64,000 bases of DNA, from positions 62,001 through 126,000 of the forward strand of contig NZ_JNXT01000006.1 of NCBI RefSeq assembly GCF_000716675.1, written 5' to 3'. The number at the start of each line of letters is the position of its first letter. Positions within the stretch are counted from its first letter, which is position 1. The notes under the pieces are model-generated. The model did not search any database. It was not told where the DNA came from and saw only the letters and a program-made list of their open reading frames with translations. The position numbers were made by a program, and so were the translations under genes. Below are positions 49,741 to 59,940 of the stretch, piece by piece. This DNA comes from Streptomyces alboflavus. GTDB lineage: Bacteria > Actinomycetota > Actinomycetes > Streptomycetales > Streptomycetaceae.

Positions 49741-51279
49741 TTGATCATCTTTGATACGAACGCGGTGAACCTTCTGTCGCCTGAAGGCGCACGTGCCGAC
49801 ATCATCCGGAAGTTGAGAAAATCGGGACATCACAGGGTGGCTGTTCCATGGATGGTGCTTGAGGAAATGGCCGCCCATAAGGCGCATCTCTACCCGGTCA
49901 AGTACCAGGCGGTCCTGAACACCCTGGAGAAGCTGCGGGACATCCTGCCCTGGGAGCCGGAAAGCTCGCTGGAGCCGCTGGACCTGGAGCGCTTCCTGGA
50001 TCACTGGCGAAAGGTCTACGGAGAGATCTTCGAGGTGATCGAGACCAGCGACGGGGCCATCCGCAGGGCGTTCCAGCGGGAGGCGATGGCTCTGCTGCCG
50101 GCAAAGCGAGGCAAGGACCATTCCGAAGGCGGCCGCGATGCAGCGATCTGGTTCTCTGTCCTGGAGTACCTTGAGCAGAATCCGGATCAGCACGTCCACT
50201 TCGTCACAAACAACAGCAAAGATTTCAGCGACGGGACCAGCTATCCGTACCCGTTGAACGAAGACATCCGTGGCCTGGAACACCGGCTTACCCTGCTGCA
50301 GGACTTCGACCAGGTCGTCTCCCAGTTCACCGAGGCGGTGTCCGGGACGGACGCGGAGGTCGCTGCGCTCGAACTGCTGAAGTCGCCGTCCGTCCGAGAA
50401 GGAGTCGCCCAGGCGGCAGCGGGCCTCAGCACCCTCACCGGTTTCGCTGGTCTCGGCGACGGCACCGTGGTGGAGCAGTGGTACGCGTGGGGCGAGGAAC
50501 CCGATATTGAACTGCTCACCGTCGCGGACGTCACGGGTCACAGGATCGAAGACGACGTGTGGTACACGGCCAAGGTCCGATGGCTGTTGTACGGCCTCGC
50601 GATCGACGAGATGGAAACGCTCTCCGGGTACATCGCCTGCGTGTGGGAAACGAAGATTCTCTTCTCCACTCGCGACGGCGGGACTCCGACGCTCCTTGCG
50701 CTGGAGGAACCGTCGCCGCCGGACACCGGAGACGAGTCGTGCATGAAGATCCTGCAGAGCCTCAAGAAGCGAGTTGCCGACATCGCGGCAGGCGCCAAGC
50801 GCAACCTTCTGGCAGTTCAGACTCCACTAGCACGCTTGAGCACCGACCATCTGCCTCCATCGCTCGCAAAGCTGGATCTGGCCTCACTGCGGCTTGCCCA
50901 GGACGCCGCTGTCCGGCAGGCGGCACTCATGAATGGCCCAGCGCAGCGCCTTGCCCGACAGATCGCTGCCAACCAGAAACTCATCAATGGTCCTGGTCTG
51001 AGGCTCGCCCAGCAGATGGCAGCTCACAATGCCGCTTTGCGGGCAGCAGCCAATTATCCTGGGCTGCGCCTCGCTCAACAGGCCGCTGCCGCAATGGCCA
51101 AACTCGACATCGCCACTTCAATCCCTCAGGTAGGCGTGCCAGTTGTCACTCAGTCGACAAGCGGCGGGAACCCCGTTGCTGAGGACGATGAAGAGCAGCC
51201 GGAGGTGCTCGATACCCAAGCCGATTCCGAAGTCGAGCCGGGTGAAGCAGATGAAAAGGGTGACAGTGTGACTGATTAG
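49741..51279 (+). CDS. Cargo: PIN-domain nuclease-like protein with C-terminal repeats
   Basis: 512 residues from TTG 49741, with GGGAGG 7 nt upstream. The N-terminal ~180 residues are a PIN domain of the DUF4935 kind: IIFDTNAVNLLSP (first Asp), WMVLEEMAAHKAH (Glu), GGRDAAIWFSVLEYL (Asp) and HFVTNNSKDFSD (last Asp), so the acidic quartet for metal-dependent RNA cleavage looks complete. The middle (TVVEQWYAWGEEPDIELLTVADVTG) is unassigned. Residues ~390-465 contain four imperfect ~18-22-residue RLAxQxAAxxxxL repeats. A toxic RNase role is inferred. Confidence 0.75.
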   Translation: MIIFDTNAVNLLSPEGARADIIRKLRKSGHHRVAVPWMVLEEMAAHKAHLYPVKYQAVLNTLEKLRDILPWEPESSLEPLDLERFLDHWRKVYGEIFEVIETSDGAIRRAFQREAMALLPAKRGKDHSEGGRDAAIWFSVLEYLEQNPDQHVHFVTNNSKDFSDGTSYPYPLNEDIRGLEHRLTLLQDFDQVVSQFTEAVSGTDAEVAALELLKSPSVREGVAQAAAGLSTLTGFAGLGDGTVVEQWYAWGEEPDIELLTVADVTGHRIEDDVWYTAKVRWLLYGLAIDEMETLSGYIACVWETKILFSTRDGGTPTLLALEEPSPPDTGDESCMKILQSLKKRVADIAAGAKRNLLAVQTPLARLSTDHLPPSLAKLDLASLRLAQDAAVRQAALMNGPAQRLARQIAANQKLINGPGLRLAQQMAAHNAALRAAANYPGLRLAQQAAAAMAKLDIATSIPQVGVPVVTQSTSGGNPVAEDDEEQPEVLDTQADSEVEPGEADEKGDSVTD

Positions 51280-51412
51280 GCCTTCCGGGTGAGCTCACAC
51301 GGCGGCTCCGATTCCGGCTTCTGTGTGTGCGGCACCTCTAGCGTGCGGCCCTGAAACCCAGATGGGTGAGCCGCTGCGGCCGAAAAGTCCAGCCAGAACC
51401 CCTTAATGCTCC

Positions 51413-52396
51413 TCAGTAATAGGGAAGGGGCAGGGGACAGGTGCGGAGGTCCTTTGCGGGCCGTTTGGTGAGGCGGCGGGTCGTCTCTTCGTGGAAAAGG
51501 ATGGTCAAGATCTCCCACCTGTTGAAGTGAAGAGCCATGTTGTAGTTGCCCGCGCGATCTCGGATCCACTGGAGGAGAGGATCCGAGCGGTCTTCGAGTT
51601 CGTAACCGCCCAGGATGTTCCGGTGGCTGACCTCGTCGAGGAATCGAGCGAGCCCGCCTTTGCGCAGGGCGACGCGTTCCCAGTGATCAGAGGCGAGTAG
51701 TCCGGAGAGTCGCACGATCTCCCGGTGAAATCCGGCTGCCAGCGCGAGGTCGTCGGCGACCGATTTTCCTGAGGGGTAGGAAAGTGCGGTGAGACGCCGT
51801 GTGATGGCTTCCTCCGGATGGAATCCGTAGCGTTCCTTCCAGCCGAGGAAGATCTCCTTGGCGCTGTGGAACGCGAGGCCGACCCAGCGGCGTCCGTGGC
51901 GGGCGATGAGGTTGCGGTGATGGCGCTGGGCGAGCACCGTGCCCGGAAGCGGGGTGACGTTGACCTGCTCTTCCGGCCGTTGGCAGCCGTCACCGATCCA
52001 GAGCAGATGGCGCAGGCAGACATTGCGGTCATGGGTCATCCAGCAGATCACCGGGCTGGTGATGCCTGCCCGGTGGGCGCAGAGCCGACAGGCCGGCCGC
52101 TGGGCGTTGTGGCCCTCGGGCAGGGGTCGGTCGATGAGGCCGGGGGTGTCGGTGTTTCGGGTTGCGATGAACTCGGGCAAAGCCAGGGTCAATTGGTGTT
52201 CGGTGAAGCTGGAGAGAGTGGCCAGGGGCGGTCGCAGCTCTGTGATCGGGGTCTTCTTCAGCATGCGGACGCTGAGGAGCGCGCGGAGTTCGTCGATGTC
52301 CAGGTGGTTGGCCGCGGCGAGCCGGGCAAGGAACGAGTCGACCGTCTCGTCCCGGAAGAGCGGGACGGTTCTGGGGAGTTGGCGGTTGGGAGCCAT
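51413..52396 (-). CDS. tniQ: TniQ-family transposition targeting protein (long)
   Basis: 327 residues. N-terminal TniQ domain: LPRTVPLFRDETVDSFLARLAAANHLDIDELRALL. A zinc-binding module follows: CRLCAHRAGITSPVICWMTHDRNVCLRHLLWIGDGC (CxxC ... C-x2-H). The C-terminal helical part (EAITRRLTALSYP, LDEVSHRNILGGYELEDRSDPLLQWIRD) may read DNA as TnsD does. TniQ/TnsD proteins choose the insertion site and recruit TnsC. Its ATG shares one base with the preceding gene's stop. Last gene of the operon. Confidence 0.88.
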   Translation of the reverse strand: MAPNRQLPRTVPLFRDETVDSFLARLAAANHLDIDELRALLSVRMLKKTPITELRPPLATLSSFTEHQLTLALPEFIATRNTDTPGLIDRPLPEGHNAQRPACRLCAHRAGITSPVICWMTHDRNVCLRHLLWIGDGCQRPEEQVNVTPLPGTVLAQRHHRNLIARHGRRWVGLAFHSAKEIFLGWKERYGFHPEEAITRRLTALSYPSGKSVADDLALAAGFHREIVRLSGLLASDHWERVALRKGGLARFLDEVSHRNILGGYELEDRSDPLLQWIRDRAGNYNMALHFNRWEILTILFHEETTRRLTKRPAKDLRTCPLPLPYY

Positions 52397-52980
52397 CAGC
52401 AGCTCCGTTCCCGAAGATAGAGGATGATCGTCGACAGGCTGACCGAGGTGTCGTAGTCGTTCATCAGCCGGGTCCAGATCTCGCGAGGCCGACAGCCATG
52501 GTCCGCCATCGGATCGATCACTGCCTTGAGCGGGGTCAGGACGGTGCCGGGCGGTCGTGGCCCGGAACGCGTTCGTGGAAGGTCCCTGGTGAGTGCAAGT
52601 CGCACCATGCGCCGGTCGAGGCCGTGCCGCGCCGCCAGAATGGGCAGCGGCAGGCCATGGGCGGCATCGTCGCGGACACTTCGGAGACGGCGAGTTACTT
52701 CTTCGGGCCACTCAGCATGGGCGGGAGCGGGCTTGCGGCGATGTCGCGGAGAGCTGGCGTCTGCCAGCGCGTGCTGCAGGGCAGCGGCGGGGTGGCCGGT
52801 GGTGGCGGCGAGCCGGGTAAGGCGGGGCTTGCCGAACCAGGTCGGCGGCCCGCATAGGAAGCCGTGGAGGTAACTGGGGGTGAGATGGTTGGCGCGGGCC
52901 AGACGCCGGATGTACGAATCCGTGCTCTCCCCCAGCCGCGGCCGGAGCGTCATCGGCAGCCGGGAGGGTGCCGCTGTCAT
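52396..52980 (-). CDS. TniQ-family protein (short) with C-terminal helix-turn-helix
   Basis: 194 residues from ATG 52980, overlapping the tnsC stop (ATGA). TniQ-type start LPMTLRPRLGESTDSYIRRLARANHLTPSYLHGFLCGPPTWFGKPRLTRLAATTG. Instead of the CxxC zinc module, the rest holds a resolvase/insertase-like HTH: EEVTRRLRSVRDDAAHGLPLPILAARHGLDRRMVRLALTRDLP, and a second HTH-like end (PREIWTRLMNDYDTSVSLSTIILYLRER). Much shorter than TnsD. It may be a second targeting factor or a cofactor of the long TniQ. Confidence 0.8.
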   Translation of the reverse strand: MTAAPSRLPMTLRPRLGESTDSYIRRLARANHLTPSYLHGFLCGPPTWFGKPRLTRLAATTGHPAAALQHALADASSPRHRRKPAPAHAEWPEEVTRRLRSVRDDAAHGLPLPILAARHGLDRRMVRLALTRDLPRTRSGPRPPGTVLTPLKAVIDPMADHGCRPREIWTRLMNDYDTSVSLSTIILYLRERSC

Positions 52981-54026
52981 GGTTGCTTTGCCTTCGCCAG
53001 CTTCTGACGGCGGTCGAACTCGGCAGCGAAGTCCAGCGGGATGGCCTGGATCCCGGCTTTGGTGATCTTCTCGGTGCCGGTCAGGATTGCGTCGATGGCC
53101 GCGCCGCGGATGGCATGGGACAGGGCGCCGATCATTCCGCCGGTGTGAGTGTGCAGCCAGCCGTCGAGCCGGCGCAGACTGCCCGACTGATGTCGGCGCA
53201 GTAAGAGGGTGTCCTCTAAGGTGGCGACCAGACGGCTCCAATCAGCCCCGGGCGGGAAGGGAGCCGTGCGGATCAGGGTGAAGCGTCCCGCGATCTGCGC
53301 GCCGCGTGTTCCTTCCAGCAGGCCCTTTTGATCCAGGTCGAGCCCTGCATAGACGAACGTGGCGGGGATCCGTTCGGCGAAGTACTTGAGGGTGTCAGAC
53401 ACCTCGGCGCCGTTGCGGGTGGCCAGCGAGATGTTGTGGACCTCGTCGACCAGCACCAGGCTGCAGCGCGCGTCGATGAGGACGCCGACCACCGCTTCGA
53501 TGATGTCCGTCATGTTCAGCCGGGCGCGGACCGGCAGGCCGAGGAACCGGGCGAACTCGGCCGCGATCATCCGGGCGGTCGCCGCGGGTGGGACGGTCAC
53601 GTAGAGGGTGGAGATGCGGTCCGTGACGCCCGGGTGCCGGGCCCGGTCGACCAGTTCGTGGGAGAGCCCGAGCTGAGTGATAGCGATGGACTTGCCGGTG
53701 CCCGCCGGTCCAGACACGAGCAGGCCGCGGCGTGCGCCGCGTTCGTTCCGGTTCATCAGCACTTGGCGGCGTCCGCAGGTCACGATGTGCCGGATCGTCG
53801 GAGTGGCCACCACCTGCGTGCGGGCGTGGTGGGCGATGCGGTTCTCGTCGTCCAGACCCCGTTCCGTCTCGGTCAGCGCCCGGTATTCATGCTCGGTCAG
53901 CAACATCGGCGGCGAGGGGGCGGCGGTGACGAAGTCCCGCCATCCTTCCAAGGTCGTCAACTGCAACTGGGCCTTGGCATCCCGTTCTGCCACAGACTGC
54001 GAGGCCTGTGACTGCTCGGTGCTCAT
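52977..54026 (-). CDS. tnsC: TnsC/TniB-type AAA+ ATPase of the transposon
   Basis: 349 residues. AAA+ regulator: HIVTCGRRQVLMNRNERGARRGLLVSGPAGTGKSIAITQLG (Walker A), SLVLVDEVHNISLATRNGAEVSDTLKYFAERIPATFVYAGL (Walker B and sensor 1) and RRLDGWLHTHTGGMIGALSHAIRGAAIDAI (lid). TnsC links TniQ at the target to the TnsAB transposase and prevents self-insertion. ATG 54026 overlaps the tnsB stop (ATGA), and its own stop overlaps the short tniQ ATG. Confidence 0.92.
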   Translation of the reverse strand: MSTEQSQASQSVAERDAKAQLQLTTLEGWRDFVTAAPSPPMLLTEHEYRALTETERGLDDENRIAHHARTQVVATPTIRHIVTCGRRQVLMNRNERGARRGLLVSGPAGTGKSIAITQLGLSHELVDRARHPGVTDRISTLYVTVPPAATARMIAAEFARFLGLPVRARLNMTDIIEAVVGVLIDARCSLVLVDEVHNISLATRNGAEVSDTLKYFAERIPATFVYAGLDLDQKGLLEGTRGAQIAGRFTLIRTAPFPPGADWSRLVATLEDTLLLRRHQSGSLRRLDGWLHTHTGGMIGALSHAIRGAAIDAILTGTEKITKAGIQAIPLDFAAEFDRRQKLAKAKQP

Positions 54027-56116
54027 GAACGCCTCCAGGGATCCTCAAGCGGATCGAACAGGCCGAGCGGGATCACGTCGGCCACCTTCTCCGGCACCTC
54101 AGGCTCCTGCACCTGTTGCTCTGCATCGGCCGGGGCACTGGCCTGTGGCCTGGGATAGGCGGGATCGGTCGTGGCGCGCGTGCGGGCGGCAACCCGTCCG
54201 CTGCGGCGCCGTGACGCCACCCGCTTCGGACGGTTCTGCGGCGACCTGTCCGGTCCGGTGACCATCCGCTCCAGCAACTCTGCGGCAGCGCGGGCGATCT
54301 CCTCCTCGCCCTCGCCGGACGCGCCGCGCTCGGCGAGCACTTTGCGGGCGTGGTTCCAGGCCAGCTCACCCATCGGGACCAGAGCTGTGCGCAGGTGCCG
54401 CCAGAACACCGTGATCCAGTCCTGTGTGCGCGGATGCCGTACCCAGATGCGGGAGATGTCGTAGGGGTCGTAGTGCACCTGCCATCGGCGCCCGTCCGGG
54501 CCGGAACCGGAGTACTCGCGGCGCAGGTCACCCAGGTCCGGGCCGTCATAGATCCGATGGTTGATCTTGAAGCCGTAAGCGTTCAGCGTTCGCCGCGTGA
54601 GCGGCAGCAGCTCGATGTACTCCGTCGGCGACAGCGTGACCGGGACGTGGCCGGCCGCCGCGACCAGCACCGCATACTTCTCGTTCGGGCTCAGCGGCCG
54701 GCCCGGCATCAACGGATCCCGCAGCCCATCGTGCGGCCGGGTCTGCCACCGGGCCACGATCCACTCCTCCAACAGCGCCTGGAGTTCGTGGATGGACCAC
54801 ACTGCTTCCTGCTCCGGCTCCTTGCCGCGATGCTCGGTGCCGCGGCCCTTGTGGCCGGGTAGGAACTGGGCGAACATCGACGCCACAGACCCCAGCGTCC
54901 GCTCGATGTGCGGCTTGTCGGTCGGGGTGTCCGGATGCGCCGGCTGCAGAGAGATCTCCAAGGTGTGGCAGGCCCGGCGGAAGGTGTCGGAGAGGAACGC
55001 CCTGCTGCGGTCGCAGACGATCGTCTCCGGCGTGATCACCGGAACCGCGGCAGACTGGGCCAGACGGGAATCCACGTCCAGCAGCGAGGCATGCGGCAGC
55101 ACCGAACGCGTCATCCGAAGCCCCTCCGGCCAGCCAGGCCGCATCGGTTCAGGCGTCATCGCCCGCGCCAACAGCAACGCGGCATCCACTGCCTTCGTCG
55201 ACGGCCGCAACACCGCCGACGCCAGCGTCCGCGTCGCCAGATCCACCAGACCGGTCAACTCACACGAGTCCACCGTGCCGTCATCGTGCACCACCAGTAC
55301 ATCCAGCCGCGTCGAGTCGATCTCCATCACCTCACCCGGGCGGGCCGCAATCACCTGCCCGAACACGCGATCCGGCCGCTTGGCCAGTGACCGTCGCGTG
55401 CGGGCCGCCCCGAGCGTGTGACGGCCCGAACCGATCGCGGACAACAGCCGGTAGAACGTCGCCCGCGATGGCAGCGGCACCACACCGCGGCCATGCTCGT
55501 TCTCCAACACCCGCTCCATCCGGTGCCGCAGCACCGCCCCGGACACTGTGGACCGCTCGGCCTGGTCCGCCACCACTTGCTCCAGCGCGGCCACCACTCG
55601 GGGATCGACCCGGCCCGTCACCTGCGGACGCAGCTGCCAACGCCCGTCAACCAACCCCGCGAGCCCCCTGGCCTCGAACCGGGCCCGTAGCTGCTGGACC
55701 CAGCTCAACGACACCGACAGACCGTCCTCCCGCAGCTCGGCGACCTTTGCCTGCTCCCGCTGCCGCAAAGACCGAACCGTCGGGTCATATTCTCCGCGCA
55801 TCGGCTTGTCTGGTTCAGCCAGCGAGTAGCCGGTCAGCATCTCCACCAGGTGCTCCTGCCACCACTCCGCCCGTTCCACCACCGCCTCGGGCAGTCCGTC
55901 CAACAGGTCGGCAGCCGACACGGTCGGGCGACCCGGGACGGCACTGAGGATCTCGAAGTCCGACACCGTCAGCAGTTGCGGCAGCAGCACCACCGCGACG
56001 TCCTGCGCGTCGTCGACCAGCCGAACCAGCGATCCGGACAAAGCCACAACCGTGTGCTCGCGGCCAGAGAACCGGACCCGATCACCCACCGACAGCAGTC
56101 GCGGACGCGTCACCAT
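54023..56116 (-). CDS. tnsB: TnsB-type DDE transposase (Mu/Tn7 family)
   Basis: 697 residues from ATG 56116 (GGGGACGGGG upstream), starting 35 bp before the tnsA stop. N-terminal DNA-binding helices (YDPTVRSLRQREQAKVAELREDGLSVSLSWVQQLRARFEARGLAGLVDGR), then the rve catalytic core: Asp267 in VMEIDSTRLDVLVV, Asp369 in IVCDRSRAFLS, Glu405 in DKPHIERTLGSV, with 35 residues between the last two as in DDE(35) transposases. A C-terminal mu-transposase beta-barrel and a basic tail (RPKRVASRRRSGRVAARTR) follow. It should bind the 20-bp end repeats and perform strand transfer. Confidence 0.93.
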   Translation of the reverse strand: MVTRPRLLSVGDRVRFSGREHTVVALSGSLVRLVDDAQDVAVVLLPQLLTVSDFEILSAVPGRPTVSAADLLDGLPEAVVERAEWWQEHLVEMLTGYSLAEPDKPMRGEYDPTVRSLRQREQAKVAELREDGLSVSLSWVQQLRARFEARGLAGLVDGRWQLRPQVTGRVDPRVVAALEQVVADQAERSTVSGAVLRHRMERVLENEHGRGVVPLPSRATFYRLLSAIGSGRHTLGAARTRRSLAKRPDRVFGQVIAARPGEVMEIDSTRLDVLVVHDDGTVDSCELTGLVDLATRTLASAVLRPSTKAVDAALLLARAMTPEPMRPGWPEGLRMTRSVLPHASLLDVDSRLAQSAAVPVITPETIVCDRSRAFLSDTFRRACHTLEISLQPAHPDTPTDKPHIERTLGSVASMFAQFLPGHKGRGTEHRGKEPEQEAVWSIHELQALLEEWIVARWQTRPHDGLRDPLMPGRPLSPNEKYAVLVAAAGHVPVTLSPTEYIELLPLTRRTLNAYGFKINHRIYDGPDLGDLRREYSGSGPDGRRWQVHYDPYDISRIWVRHPRTQDWITVFWRHLRTALVPMGELAWNHARKVLAERGASGEGEEEIARAAAELLERMVTGPDRSPQNRPKRVASRRRSGRVAARTRATTDPAYPRPQASAPADAEQQVQEPEVPEKVADVIPLGLFDPLEDPWRRS

Positions 56117-56852
56117 CCCCGTCCCCTTCCCACCCGATCCAGCCCGGCGTAACCCAGGCTGACGGCGACAGCACCGCCGCCTGCAGATCCACCACGAGGT
56201 TCTGACACCAGAGCAGGTGATAGAGCACTGGAAGCACCAGAACCTGATCCCCCACGGCCCGAGCACCCTCCAGCAGACCTGCTCCACCCGCGAACACCTT
56301 GCGCAGAGCCGCGGCCGTGTCCTCGCGCATCACCCGCGTGTGCCGGAACCCCGCCAGCCAGCGCAGATTGGCGGTGAGGACCGCCTCCATGGCGCCCACG
56401 CGTTCGTAGTCCCAGCCGACCAACTCGCACGCACCCCGCGTGCCGGTGAACCTCACGGCATCGCGCTCGTCGACTCGCTCGTCCGGCCGGACATCCACCA
56501 CCAAGCCCGTCCCGTCGCCCCGCCGTACGAAGAAGTCCGGCGTGTGCTCCAGATGCCCCACCACACCGTCGTCCCAGGCCAGCCTGAACGGCTGGGCAGC
56601 CATGGCGACCGTCGTGCGGTCGAAGTCAAGCCGGATGAGGTGATCGCGCTCCAGCCACGACTCGTAGGGGACGTGCCCCCGACAGGTGGCCGACCAGTAC
56701 CAGCCCGTGAAATTGATCTGCCCGCGATAGGCGGGGAAGGACCGTGACGGGTTGCTCGCCTCGAACCGCTGCGGCCACATCACACTCAGCGGACCCTGCC
56801 GCCGGGCACCATCCGGCCCAGTCATCGTCACCCAGAAGTCCGCTGCATCCAT
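56082..56852 (-). CDS. tnsA: TnsA-like endonuclease subunit
   Basis: About 256 residues from ATG 56852 (GGAGG upstream; TTG 56870 is alternative). Restriction-endonuclease-like core: VPYESWLERDHLIRLDFDRTTVAMAAQPFRLAW with Glu64, LEHTPDFFVRRGDG with Asp106, and GLVVDVRPDERVDE where the usual catalytic ExK reads DVR (Arg122). In Tn7, TnsA nicks the 5' ends, giving cut-and-paste transposition. The third catalytic residue being Arg raises doubt about cleavage. The C-terminal helical part would bind TnsC. First gene of the operon. Confidence 0.85.
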   Translation of the reverse strand: MDAADFWVTMTGPDGARRQGPLSVMWPQRFEASNPSRSFPAYRGQINFTGWYWSATCRGHVPYESWLERDHLIRLDFDRTTVAMAAQPFRLAWDDGVVGHLEHTPDFFVRRGDGTGLVVDVRPDERVDERDAVRFTGTRGACELVGWDYERVGAMEAVLTANLRWLAGFRHTRVMREDTAAALRKVFAGGAGLLEGARAVGDQVLVLPVLYHLLWCQNLVVDLQAAVLSPSAWVTPGWIGWEGDGDGDASATAVGG

Positions 56853-56912
56853 CACGGCCTCCGCAACCAACGCCTACGAGGTACAGCGAAGCTACGAAAG
56901 GCTAGACATCGG

Positions 56913-57020
56913 TGCCCACAGAAGACTGAGACACGACACCGTTTGCCCACAGACGACTGAGACGTAGGCCTCTTTGCCCAGAGAAGACTGAGACTGCCCA
57001 GGGTTCACTGAGACAGGACA
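56913..57020. repeat. Transposon right end: four 20-bp TnsB-type sites
   Basis: Sites at 56913-56932, 56944-56963, 56975-56994 and 56995-57014, all as TGCCCA...ACTGAGAC in one orientation. The last two abut, and the terminal one leaves AGGACA to the tip. Spacing between the first three starts is 31 bp. Tn7's right end also has four sites, overlapping. Confidence 0.88.
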
Positions 57021-57025
57021 GCGGG
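57021..57025. repeat. Right copy of 5-bp target site duplication, GCGGG
   Basis: Directly follows the ACA tip and equals 46948-46952. Confidence 0.85.
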
Positions 57026-57096
57026 GCGCGCCTCGTCGCCACGGCGGGTCATGTACTAGAGTTATCTCGACATCGAGATATCTGCCGAGGCGCGCC
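57025..57096. promoter_or_regulatory. MarR/TamR-type operator within a flanking inverted repeat, aconitase promoter
   Basis: TATCTCGACATCGAGATA at 57063-57080 is a perfect palindrome with a 2-nt centre. It lies between the arms GGCGCGCCTCG (57025-57035) and CGAGGCGCGCC (57086-57096). Palindromes of this form are MarR-family sites. In S. coelicolor the MarR protein TamR is known to control the aconitase gene, so a TamR site is a reasonable guess; I have not compared sequences. Confidence 0.6.
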
Positions 57097-57136
57097 GCAG
57101 CCGCACGCCTTCGCCGCAGTCGCCGGTAAGGGTTAC

Positions 57137-59936
<2,800 letters not shown>

Positions 59937-59940
59937 GCGG

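Larger units (their letters stand above)
46953..57020. mobile_element. Complete Tn7-like transposon (TnsABC + two TniQ), 10,068 bp
   Basis: Bounded by TGTTCCGTCTCA at the left and TGAGACAGGACA at the right (10 of 12 bases match when inverted), with 5-bp GCGGG duplications outside. Terminal 20-bp repeats lie at both ends. Inside are a five-gene overlapping operon tnsA-tnsB-tnsC-tniQ-tniQ (minus strand, 51413-56852) and three cargo genes (47105-51279). All transposition genes look intact. The cargo and tns genes are visibly less GC-rich than the flanking chromosome. Insertion lies between the lacI-type gene and the aconitase promoter. Confidence 0.92.

Noticed and set aside
53241..56287. Longer versions of the short tniQ and tnsB genes starting far upstream
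   Set aside because: The extensions overlap the preceding gene heavily. The shorter starts give tight ATGA or ribosome-site-preceded junctions and begin at the family's N-terminus.
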